Shown one piece after another: positions 7,613 to 14,474 of a stretch of DNA of 14,474 nucleotides. The first letter of the stretch is position 1; every line of letters begins with the position of its first letter. Source of the stretch: Rhodothermales bacterium. GTDB lineage: Bacteria > Bacteroidota > Rhodothermia > Rhodothermales > UBA10348. Under the pieces are notes generated by a model. It did no database searches. It had not been told where the DNA came from and saw nothing but the letters and a program-made list of their open reading frames with translations. The position numbers and the translations under genes are program-made. The stretch is from assembly GCA_030833605.1 (NCBI GenBank), contig JAURGV010000033.1:1-14474 (forward strand), written 5' to 3'.

Positions 7613-8125
7613 TTATTTCCGCACCAGATGACCGTTTTGAATGTGGTACTCGTTACGAATCTGTTCGTCCGAGAGGCCTTTTGCCACCAAATTGGTCAGT
7701 TCTGACCGTAAAATGGAGGCCGCTAAAATATCTTGAAGCGAAACCCCTTCGAAATGCGCTAAAGCGAGTGCCTGAATTTTGCGTTTTTGTCCTTCTATGG
7801 TAGACAAAACAGCGTCCGGAAAGGTATCGGGATTAAGTACCGAAACCGGAATAGAGTTTGTTTCGAACGCAAAGTTCTCTTCTGTGATATCGGCCAATTC
7901 ACCGAGGGAAATGTCTGCGGGGGATTTGGCAAGGGAAACGCCACCATTGGCGCCCCGCGTCACGTTTACCAGTCCGGCCTCTTTAAACAAGGCCACCAAA
8001 CGCCGCACAACCACCGCATGGGTATTTATTTTATCAGCCAGCTCAGCCGAGCTTAAAACCTTTTCTTCCGATGCAGCGAGTTCGACGAGAACGTGTAAAG
8101 CGGTCGAGAACCTTGTATTGACCAT
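7613..8125 (-). CDS. Rrf2-family transcriptional regulator, YwnA-like, cysteine-free
   Basis: 170-residue winged-helix regulator. Helices 1 and 2 (about 6-33), the recognition helix (about 36-50, THAVVVRRLVALFKEAG) and the wing RGANGGVSLAK (57-67) follow the Rrf2 pattern and closely recall Bacillus YwnA. The protein contains no cysteine at all, so it cannot bind an Fe-S cluster like IscR or NsrR and cannot act through a Cys thiol like CymR or HypR. Its signal must be something else, or it works as a simple repressor. The ATG start keeps the family-typical N-terminus (VNTRFSTALHVL). A perfect inverted repeat 18 nt upstream of the start is a plausible autoregulatory operator. The gene is convergent with the Tricorn-like protease gene and their stop codons abut with no spacer. 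Its regulon is unknown; the gene upstream on the same strand (8232-8504) is one candidate. Confidence 0.92.
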   Translation of the reverse strand: MVNTRFSTALHVLVELAASEEKVLSSAELADKINTHAVVVRRLVALFKEAGLVNVTRGANGGVSLAKSPADISLGELADITEENFAFETNSIPVSVLNPDTFPDAVLSTIEGQKRKIQALALAHFEGVSLQDILAASILRSELTNLVAKGLSDEQIRNEYHIQNGHLVRK

Positions 8126-8142
8126 CTAATCGCACAAAGTTG

Positions 8143-8177
8143 ATGTACTAAAGATAATGTAACTATGTGTAGTACAT
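8143..8177. promoter_or_regulatory. Inverted repeat upstream of the Rrf2 regulator, candidate operator
   Basis: The arms ATGTACTA (8143-8150) and TAGTACAT (8170-8177) are perfect reverse complements separated by 19 bp. A related element, ATGTAACTA, occurs between them at 8157-8165. On the minus strand the TATCTTTA sequence (8149-8156) overlaps one arm and resembles the Bacteroidota -7 box TAnnTTTG with a last-base mismatch. A dimeric Rrf2 protein bound here would cover the promoter of its own gene. The symmetry is seen directly; its use as an operator is inferred. Confidence 0.5.
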
Positions 8178-8231
8178 ATTTAGCGGCACTAGGTTCTACT
8201 CGTGTCCAGTTTGGTTTAACCCAACGCTCCT

Positions 8232-8504
8232 TTAGTTCGTAAACAATCTGGGTTTTTCGTCATCCAGAATTTCAATATCCTGAATCGCGAACCACGATTC
8301 GCCTTCCATCCCTGCGCTGTTCTTGTAGGGGTTTTCAGGATCGCCGGTCTGAATATCGACCACAAACACAAGATCCTTTTTCATCCCTTCAGCGACTTCC
8401 ACGGCTTTGGCCACGTCGGCTACGCGTCCTTCAACAGTCCCCACAGCGATTCCTTCGCGACTGTAGAGGTGAACCAAAACCCGTTTTCCTATAAATTGGT
8501 ACAT
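8232..8504 (-). CDS. Small conserved-looking protein of unknown function, possible SH3/Sm-like barrel
   Basis: 90 residues, acidic C-terminus, no cysteine, no signal peptide and no membrane segment. I do not recognise a named family. The pattern of short beta-strands (KRVLVHLY at 7-14, GIAVGTVEGRVADV at 18-31, DLVFVVDI at 44-51, WFAIQDIEILD at 71-81) with a helix between (about 32-42) resembles a small SH3- or LSm-like barrel in which the last strand ends in an Ile-x-x-Ile-type motif. That fold guess is weak. Base composition and codon use look like its neighbours and the frame is open with an ATG start, so a real gene is likely. It is divergent from the DUF5686 gene and lies 106 bp upstream of the Rrf2 regulator gene on the same strand. 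Its job cannot be inferred from context. Confidence 0.75.
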   Translation of the reverse strand: MYQFIGKRVLVHLYSREGIAVGTVEGRVADVAKAVEVAEGMKKDLVFVVDIQTGDPENPYKNSAGMEGESWFAIQDIEILDDEKPRLFTN

Positions 8505-8607
8505 GAAAGCGGCTAGTTTGCCGTAATTTGATACAATAGATGAACCATCATACCGTTCTACCTATTTGATGATTCAATTGATTCTTGTTTCTACCTCGAG
8601 ATTCTTC

Positions 8608-10959
8608 ATGCGGAGTCGCTTCGGTGCCTTAATGGCCCTATTTATGATGCTTGTCCCTAGTGCTGTGCTTGGACAAGTTCGTATTTTTGGAAAGGTCGTA
8701 GACGCCTTAGATCAGTTCCCTTTGCCATCCGCTACTATCCAAGTTCAAGGAACAACGCGGGGTACCAGTACCAATGTGGGTGGTCAATTTGAATTAACCA
8801 TAAGCGACGTCCCAGTAACCCTCGAAATTCGCTTCATCGGGTACCAAATCCAGGTTTTGGACGTGCTCGAAATTCCTCGTAAAGCACTCACCATCGAATT
8901 AAAAAGGGCCTCCATAACGCTGGAAGAAGTGGTGGTTACAGGCGAGAATCCGGCCTACAACATTATGCGGCAGGCGTTGGCCGCGAAAAAGCGCATGCGG
9001 CAGCATTTGAAATCTACCTATGCCGACACGTATACGCGATTCATGCTATATGCAGAGAACCAATTGGTTCAAATGAACGAAAGTGTTCGCTCGACGTGGT
9101 GGTCTCAAACCGGCGGCACCCGCGAAATTCTTCGGGCTGAGCGGTTTAGTCCTGCGAAAAGTGGTGTTTTTAAGTTTGCTTCGCCCCATGCAGTTGTCAA
9201 TTTTCAAGACGACGACATTGAGATCATGGGCACGCGGTATGCTGGGCCGCTCCATCCGAACGCCTTAGAAATGTATGTTTTTACCCTTGGAGAAATCCGG
9301 GAGTTGGATGGGAAACGGGTTTATGATATCTATTTCACGCCGCAAAGCGCTACGTTGCCTTCGTTTTCGGGTCATGTGGCCGTTTTGGATTCGGTTTACG
9401 CCGTCTTAGAAGTACATGCTCGGCCGTTTCCAGCGACGAATATCCTTCCACCGGTACAGCTCCACGATATTTATTTGGAGCAGCAGTTCGTGTCTATAGG
9501 GGATTCGCTGTGGCTCCCCATCAACCTTCGTGTGCAAGGCACGGTAGAATTTGGCAGAACCGGCGTGGGATACCCTACAGCGAGGTATGAACAAATATCG
9601 GGACAGTCTTTACACGTTGTGAATCCTCCGGTACCCGATTCGTTGGCGGTCCCGGGCGCGCAACACATACGGCATCCCTTAGCGAATCGGAGTGACGAAC
9701 TGTTTGCTCGGAATCCATCTTTCATCCCGCTTACTCCCAAAGAAACCGAAGTCCTCTATAATTTGGACTCCCGCATGACGATCGCGAGGGCGTTTCGACC
9801 GGAAGGTTTACTGGCTCAATATGCTGCGTTTCCGGTAACCGAACAGGCCGAAGAGGACGAGGAAGATGCTCGCCCAGCGTCTAGGTTTGATTTAGGGAAG
9901 CGGATTGCAGGTGGCGACTGGTTTTGGTTTAATCGAGTGGATGGTTGGCATCCTGGACTCAGCTATGGTTCGTCCAAAAAGGGTGAGCTCATGTGGCGTA
10001 CTTCGGTAGGATATTCCACACAGCGAAAGCGAATTTCGCATCGCGAGCAGCTCAACGTGCCTTGGTCTATTGGCCCTTTAAAGGGCTTTGCTGGAATGGA
10101 ATTTCTAGACGCTACCTCGGTTATCGCACGCACGGAGGAGCTGGGGCGCTTTATACCCGGATTCGCTACCTACCTGGGCTACAACGACTTATACGATTAT
10201 TACAACCGAAGGGCATTCTCGGCCAACGTAGACTTTACCCCATCGAGCGTACCGGTTTTGGTTTCCTTTCGGGGCCATTCAGAAGTTCACGGCAGCCTAG
10301 AGAAACTGTCTAACCACGAGGGGTGGCTGTTTTATAACAAGCAACGAGACAACCCATCCATTCATCCCGGAGACCTACGTTCTGTAGAAATTATGGGGCG
10401 CATCGGGGAAGAAGGGGAAAACGCACTGGAATTATTTTGGGAGCGATCTCCTGGCCAGCTTTTCGATTCAGACTGGGATTTTACGCGTCTCGAGGCCCGG
10501 GGAACGCTAAAGTTTACCACGTTTTATAGAAGACGCGCTAGGCCCAATTGGTTTCGCATTACAGCGCTGGGTGGGTTTAGCCACGGAGGCCTCCCCATTC
10601 AGCGTCAATTTACCCTGAGTGGGTCGGCGGGTCCTTTTTCCGAGTTCACGGGATTCAGAACGTTAAAAAGCTCCCGGTTTATTGCCGATCGGCTAGCGGG
10701 CATTTTTTGGGCCCACGATTTTACTACGGCGTTGTTTGAGCAGCTGGGGTTATGGGGACTTGCTGAAAAAGGGATGGGCGTTTATGTGTTTGGAGGCCAT
10801 GCGTTTTCGTCCCATGTGAAGGAAATAGGGGAGTTTGGAGGCCGATACCACGAAGCTGGACTGGGAATTAGCTATCCATTTGGCATGCCTTTTAGGCTAG
10901 AGGTAGCTACGGGTTCGGATCGGGAGTTCTCGTTTAGGATTGGTCGCGTCCTGAAGTAA
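8608..10959 (+). CDS. DUF5686 outer-membrane-type protein with carboxypeptidase-regulatory-like domain
   Basis: 783 residues from the chosen ATG. An in-frame TTG at 8566 and ATG at 8569 would add 13-14 residues. The later ATG is preferred because it gives a clean signal peptide (MRSR, then a hydrophobic run to PSAVLG) with Gln23 as first mature residue. Residues 24-98 form a CarboxypepD_reg-like beta-sandwich (FGKVVD, then GTSTNVGGQFEL). LEEVVVTGENPAYNIMRQAL at 105-124 is the family junction into the DUF5686 region, which fills the rest. A charged EEDEED stretch at about 415-420 precedes FNRVDGWHPGLSY (441-453), a family-typical motif. After it come alternating aromatic/glycine strands expected of a C-terminal outer-membrane barrel. 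Proteins of this type are common in Bacteroidota and their function is unproven; the regulatory-like domain is shared with SusC/TonB receptors, but no TonB plug is seen. It lies 72 bp upstream of the amidohydrolase fusion gene. Confidence 0.88.
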   Translation: MRSRFGALMALFMMLVPSAVLGQVRIFGKVVDALDQFPLPSATIQVQGTTRGTSTNVGGQFELTISDVPVTLEIRFIGYQIQVLDVLEIPRKALTIELKRASITLEEVVVTGENPAYNIMRQALAAKKRMRQHLKSTYADTYTRFMLYAENQLVQMNESVRSTWWSQTGGTREILRAERFSPAKSGVFKFASPHAVVNFQDDDIEIMGTRYAGPLHPNALEMYVFTLGEIRELDGKRVYDIYFTPQSATLPSFSGHVAVLDSVYAVLEVHARPFPATNILPPVQLHDIYLEQQFVSIGDSLWLPINLRVQGTVEFGRTGVGYPTARYEQISGQSLHVVNPPVPDSLAVPGAQHIRHPLANRSDELFARNPSFIPLTPKETEVLYNLDSRMTIARAFRPEGLLAQYAAFPVTEQAEEDEEDARPASRFDLGKRIAGGDWFWFNRVDGWHPGLSYGSSKKGELMWRTSVGYSTQRKRISHREQLNVPWSIGPLKGFAGMEFLDATSVIARTEELGRFIPGFATYLGYNDLYDYYNRRAFSANVDFTPSSVPVLVSFRGHSEVHGSLEKLSNHEGWLFYNKQRDNPSIHPGDLRSVEIMGRIGEEGENALELFWERSPGQLFDSDWDFTRLEARGTLKFTTFYRRRARPNWFRITALGGFSHGGLPIQRQFTLSGSAGPFSEFTGFRTLKSSRFIADRLAGIFWAHDFTTALFEQLGLWGLAEKGMGVYVFGGHAFSSHVKEIGEFGGRYHEAGLGISYPFGMPFRLEVATGSDREFSFRIGRVLK

Positions 10960-10961
10960 AA

Positions 10962-10991
10962 TTGGATTTCTCGTTTCAAAGCGTAGATTTA
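10962..10991 (+). promoter_or_regulatory. Candidate Bacteroidota-type promoter before the amidohydrolase gene
   Basis: TTG at 10962-10964 is followed after 19 bp by TAGATTTA (10984-10991). This fits the pattern TTG-N17-23-TAnnTTTG with one mismatch in the last base. It lies in the 72-bp gap after the DUF5686 gene and would give a short untranslated leader of roughly 35 nt before the ATG at 11032. The match is modest and may be chance in AT-rich DNA. Confidence 0.3.
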
Positions 10992-11031
10992 CGGTCTTAC
11001 CAGTTTTTCAGGACCAGTAAATCAACCTGCC

Positions 11032-14000
11032 ATGCGTTTCTTACTCGTAACCTTCGTCTTCCTTGCGACCCTGCTGCCCACAGCCATACACGCACAGGAC
11101 GCCTCGCCCGCAGCCGATTCGACTAAAAAGAAAATGGACGAAAAGGCAAATCTGCCGCTTTTAGCAGAGCGAACCTATGCGTACACCGCCAGTGAAGGAT
11201 CTTGGATGTCGCTTGATGTGAGTCCGGATGGTAAAACCCTCGTTTTTGATCTTCTTGGCGACTTATGGTTACTGCCTATAGGTGGTGGCCAAGCCGATAC
11301 CTTGACCACGGGTATGTCGTTTGATTCCCAACCTCGGTTTAGTCCGGATGGGAGCAAAGTTATTTTCAAATCCGACCGAAGTGGTGGGGAAAATATCTGG
11401 ACCATTGAAGTGGCCACCGGTAAAACGAAGCAAATTACCCAAGGAAACGATAGTCATTACGAATCGCCCGAGTATGCGCCCGATGGCAAGTATTATGTGT
11501 ATACCAAGGGAGCGGGACGATTCAATCCCTCAACCCTTTGGATTGCGCACGTAGACGGCGGATCTGGCGCGAGCATTATTGGATCGGGTGGCTCCCACGT
11601 TACCGGACCTTCGTTTAGCGCCGATGGACGTTACATTTGGCATGCTATCCGTCAAGGCCAATGGACGTACAATGCTGAATTCCCGCAAATGCAGCTGTTG
11701 ATGTACGATCGTGAAACGGGGCAGACGTTTACACGCTCGTCCAGGTATGGGTCGGGTATGCGACCAACTCTATCTCCCGATGGGAATTGGCTGGTTTATG
11801 CCACACGGTATGAAGAACAAACCGGACTGATTTTGCGCAATTTGAAGTCCAGTGAAGAAAAGTGGCTAGCCTATCCGGTGCAACGTGATAACCAAGAAGG
11901 TCGTCCGCCACGGGATATTATGCCGGGCATGACGTTTACACCCGACTCTAAATCGCTCATTGCGTTTCACGGTGGTCACATCTGGAATATCCCCGTCGAT
12001 GGATCGGCTCAAACGGAAATCCCCTTTACGGCCGAGGTTTCGATGCCTATTGGCCCGGTCATGGACTTCACGTATCCTATCGAAGACTCCGAAACGTTTA
12101 CCATCAACGAGATTCGGGATACTGTCCCTTCTCCAGATGGCAAACGGTTAGCTTTTACGGCATTGGATAAGCTGTACGTAATGGATTATCCAGATGGAAC
12201 GCCTAAGCGATTAACGACCTCCTCTGTGGTCGAAGCCCATCCAGACTGGTCTCCCGATGGTAAATGGCTGGTTTATGCTACTTGGGATGGCAACGGTGGC
12301 GCGTTATATAAAGTGAACGCTTCAGGCTCGGGGCAGCCGGTTAAGCTCACGAAGGAAGAAGGAGTCTATCAAAACCCAAAATGGTCGCCCCATGAGGATA
12401 AAATTGTAGCCACCACGGCTCCAGCCATCAACTTTAGACAAGGCTCGGGCAGTTCAGCGACCGAACTGATTTGGATCCCCGGTACCGGTGGCATGAACAC
12501 GGTGATTGCTCCAAATAAATGGGGCAACATTCATTTTACGCTGGACGATAAAGACCGCATTTACGGCAATACACGTTCAGACGGTCTGGTATCGTTCAAA
12601 TGGGATGGCACCGATCAAAAGTCCCTCTTAAAAGTCACTGGGAAATCGGCTTCCGGTGCTACCTCTCCGCACACGGCTGGAACCACAATTAAAGCTCCCA
12701 AGGGAGACTATGCGCTAGCTGAGATCAACAACGAAATATACGTGGTCACCATCCCTGCCATTGGGGGCGATGCACAAACCATTTCAGTTTCGAATCCGGA
12801 AGGCGCTTCGTTTCCTTCGTGGCGTGTGACGGATATCGGTGGGCAGTTTCCGGCTTGGGAGACGAATGGAACGACCCTTCATTGGTCCATTGGGAATGCA
12901 CATATTGTATACGACCTTGCAGAGCGTCAACGCATAGATACCGTTAGAAAAGACGAAAAAGAGGCCAAGGAAGCGGCGGATAAAGCCAAAGAAGCAGCGA
13001 AAAAAGCTGCAGAGGAAGCGAAAAAGGCGGACAAAGAAGACGGCGATGACGAAAAGGAAGAAGCCGAAGAAGAGAAAGCTGACAAGGAAGAAGCTGAAAA
13101 AGAAGACGACGGCACGCCTGAGTATAAGCCCACTGAAACTCGTGTCGCCATCGAGCATCCCCGCGACCTACCAAAAGGGACGGTTGTGCTAGACGGCGCT
13201 CGCCTTATTACGATGAAAGGCGACCAGGTCATTGAAAACGGACGTGTTGTTGTAACCAACAACCGAATCACAGCAGTTGGGAGTACTTCTGAAGTGAGTA
13301 TTCCGGCCGGTGCCAAGGTTATGGATATGACCGGTAAAACCATTGTACCTGGATTTGTAGATACGCATGCGCACATGTGGCAGGCGAGTGGCTTCCATAA
13401 ACCCGATACGTGGGCCTATCAAGCGAATCTGGCCTACGGAGTGACCACCACACGTGATCCCCAAACGGGAACGACCGACGTGCTCACCTACGGGGATCTT
13501 GTGACGGCTGGTGAATTAATTGGTCCACGCATTTATTCAACCGGACCTGGAGTGTTTGGCGACTATGTCACCGACCCAATCAAAGACTTGGACGATGCCC
13601 GACGCATTTTGAAACGCTACAGTGAATACTATCACACCAAAACATTCAAAATGTACATGTCTGGTAATCGCCAACAGCGTCAATGGCTGGCGATCGCAGC
13701 TAAAGAGCAAGGCTTGAAACCAACCACAGAAGGTGGGTTGAGCTTAGAATACAATTTGACCATGTTGCAGGATGGATATCCCGGACAGGAGCATTCTTTT
13801 CCCATTTATCCGCTGTTTCAGGATGTAATAGGGCTTTCGGCGTTCACGAATATGCTGTATACGCCAACTTTGTTGGTCTCATATGGTGGGCCTTTTGGTG
13901 AGAGCTATTACTACACCAACGAAAACCCGCACGACGATGCGAAACTAAGAACGTTTACCCCACACGAGGAAATTGACGCAAAAACAAGGCGACGTGGTCC

Positions 14001-14445
14001 TGGAAATGGCCCAGGCCCCGGCGGGTGGTTCCGGGACGAAGAGTACGTGTTTTCACGCCACGCCGAAATTGCCAACAAAATTGTGCTGCAAGGCGGGAAA
14101 GTGGGCGTCGGAAGCCATGGTCAGCTTCAAGGATTAGGGTACCAGTGGGAGCTTTGGTCGGTAGCGTCCGGCGGCATGTCCCCTCATAATGCTCTTAGAA
14201 CGGCAACGATCTTTGGCGCGGAAGGCATTGGCCTGCAAGGAGATATCGGATCCATTGAATCGGGTAAACTGGCCGACTTGGTCATACTAAATGCCAATCC
14301 GTTGGACGACATTCGTAACACCAATGCCATTCAATGGGTCATGAAGAATGGCCGATTGTACGAAGGGGATACGCTTAATGAAATCTGGCCGCGCCAGAAA
14401 AACGCCGTTTTAACCCGCCAATACGACCCTCCAATGGGACATTAA
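11032..14445 (+). CDS. Secreted Tricorn/TolB-propeller amidohydrolase fusion protein
   Basis: 1137 residues. Residues 1-21 are a signal peptide (cleavage after IHA, mature start at Gln22), so the protein is periplasmic or secreted. Residues about 55-345 and 355-635 are PD40/TolB-type propeller blades with SPDG turns at 64, 104, 248, 367 and 407. Residues about 640-694 are a Lys/Glu/Ala-rich, probably helical linker. Residues 715-1112 are an amidohydrolase domain: a small beta-sandwich opening (VVLDGARLIT), then IVPGFVDTHAHMW with the HxH metal ligands His779 and His781, the likely bridging Lys873 in TFKMYMSG, His921 in GQEHSFP, and the closing GSIESGKLADLVILNANP (1073-1090) typical of imidazolonepropionase-like enzymes. 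Two expected ligands differ: the first downstream His position reads PTTEGG and the usual GTD motif reads GSHGQ (His1029). It probably hydrolyses an amide, lactam or dipeptide-like bond; the substrate is unknown. The downstream gene, if any, lies outside the window. Confidence 0.92.
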   Translation: MRFLLVTFVFLATLLPTAIHAQDASPAADSTKKKMDEKANLPLLAERTYAYTASEGSWMSLDVSPDGKTLVFDLLGDLWLLPIGGGQADTLTTGMSFDSQPRFSPDGSKVIFKSDRSGGENIWTIEVATGKTKQITQGNDSHYESPEYAPDGKYYVYTKGAGRFNPSTLWIAHVDGGSGASIIGSGGSHVTGPSFSADGRYIWHAIRQGQWTYNAEFPQMQLLMYDRETGQTFTRSSRYGSGMRPTLSPDGNWLVYATRYEEQTGLILRNLKSSEEKWLAYPVQRDNQEGRPPRDIMPGMTFTPDSKSLIAFHGGHIWNIPVDGSAQTEIPFTAEVSMPIGPVMDFTYPIEDSETFTINEIRDTVPSPDGKRLAFTALDKLYVMDYPDGTPKRLTTSSVVEAHPDWSPDGKWLVYATWDGNGGALYKVNASGSGQPVKLTKEEGVYQNPKWSPHEDKIVATTAPAINFRQGSGSSATELIWIPGTGGMNTVIAPNKWGNIHFTLDDKDRIYGNTRSDGLVSFKWDGTDQKSLLKVTGKSASGATSPHTAGTTIKAPKGDYALAEINNEIYVVTIPAIGGDAQTISVSNPEGASFPSWRVTDIGGQFPAWETNGTTLHWSIGNAHIVYDLAERQRIDTVRKDEKEAKEAADKAKEAAKKAAEEAKKADKEDGDDEKEEAEEEKADKEEAEKEDDGTPEYKPTETRVAIEHPRDLPKGTVVLDGARLITMKGDQVIENGRVVVTNNRITAVGSTSEVSIPAGAKVMDMTGKTIVPGFVDTHAHMWQASGFHKPDTWAYQANLAYGVTTTRDPQTGTTDVLTYGDLVTAGELIGPRIYSTGPGVFGDYVTDPIKDLDDARRILKRYSEYYHTKTFKMYMSGNRQQRQWLAIAAKEQGLKPTTEGGLSLEYNLTMLQDGYPGQEHSFPIYPLFQDVIGLSAFTNMLYTPTLLVSYGGPFGESYYYTNENPHDDAKLRTFTPHEEIDAKTRRRGPGNGPGPGGWFRDEEYVFSRHAEIANKIVLQGGKVGVGSHGQLQGLGYQWELWSVASGGMSPHNALRTATIFGAEGIGLQGDIGSIESGKLADLVILNANPLDDIRNTNAIQWVMKNGRLYEGDTLNEIWPRQKNAVLTRQYDPPMGH

Positions 14446-14474
14446 AATCTTTTTTGTAAGCCTATGACAAAATG

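Noticed and set aside
10993..11015. Possible hairpin GGTCTT / AGGACC before the amidohydrolase gene
   Set aside because: The stem is short, includes a wobble pair and has an 11-nt loop; it is likely to be chance.
12784..13376. Overlapping antisense frames, one Phe/Leu-rich and membrane-like and one Ser-rich
   Set aside because: Same artefact: they are the complement of the charged linker of the amidohydrolase fusion.
14446..14474. ATG triplets at 14464 and 14472 that could begin a next gene
   Set aside because: Only a few codons remain before the window ends, so neither can be tested; a short T-run at 14451-14456 has no stem before it and is not called as a terminator.
1..14474. A CRISPR, phage defence or mobile system
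   Set aside because: No repeat-spacer array, transposase, integrase, nuclease or toxin-antitoxin gene is visible; every large open frame has a metabolic, regulatory or envelope assignment.

Overview
The window looks like chromosomal DNA of a Gram-negative member of the Bacteroidota or a close relative in the FCB group (Balneolota and Rhodothermota are also possible). The evidence is a DUF5686 protein with an N-terminal carboxypeptidase-regulatory-like domain, two very large exported proteins built on TolB/Tricorn-type beta-propellers, and three signal peptides that all place a glutamine at the +1 position of the mature protein, as in the 'Bacteroidetes Q-rule'. I see no mobile element, CRISPR array, tRNA or rRNA, and no gene-free stretch above 300 bases.

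Region 1 (1-3108, minus strand) is a compact three-gene biosynthetic cassette. It encodes a chalcone/stilbene-synthase-type (type III) polyketide synthase, a class I SAM-dependent methyltransferase and a group A FAD monooxygenase. The first two genes are 2 bp apart and the last two overlap by 11 bp, so they are almost certainly one transcript. The set suggests that an acyl starter is extended to a resorcinol or pyrone, which is then methylated and hydroxylated to a phenolic or quinone-type lipid. The product cannot be read from sequence.

Region 2 (3287-7612, plus strand) holds a cytosolic proline iminopeptidase followed by a secreted Tricorn-like S41 protease. This pairing recalls archaeal Tricorn and its F1 factor, although here the two proteins should sit in different compartments. 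The protease gene ends directly against the stop codon of a convergent Rrf2/YwnA-type regulator gene.

Region 3 (7613-8504, minus strand) contains that cysteine-free Rrf2 regulator, whose upstream region carries a perfect 8-bp inverted repeat that could be its operator, and a small conserved-looking protein of unknown function.

Region 4 (8569-14445, plus strand) has a DUF5686 outer-membrane-type protein and a 1137-residue secreted protein fusing Tricorn-like propellers to an amidohydrolase domain. Both propeller proteins in the window (4364-7612 and 11032-14445) carry a long Lys/Glu/Ala-rich charged segment, next to a propeller or just before the catalytic domain. The right half of the window therefore looks like envelope and periplasmic peptide or small-molecule hydrolysis, and the left half like specialised lipid synthesis. 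Nothing in the sequence ties the two halves into one system.
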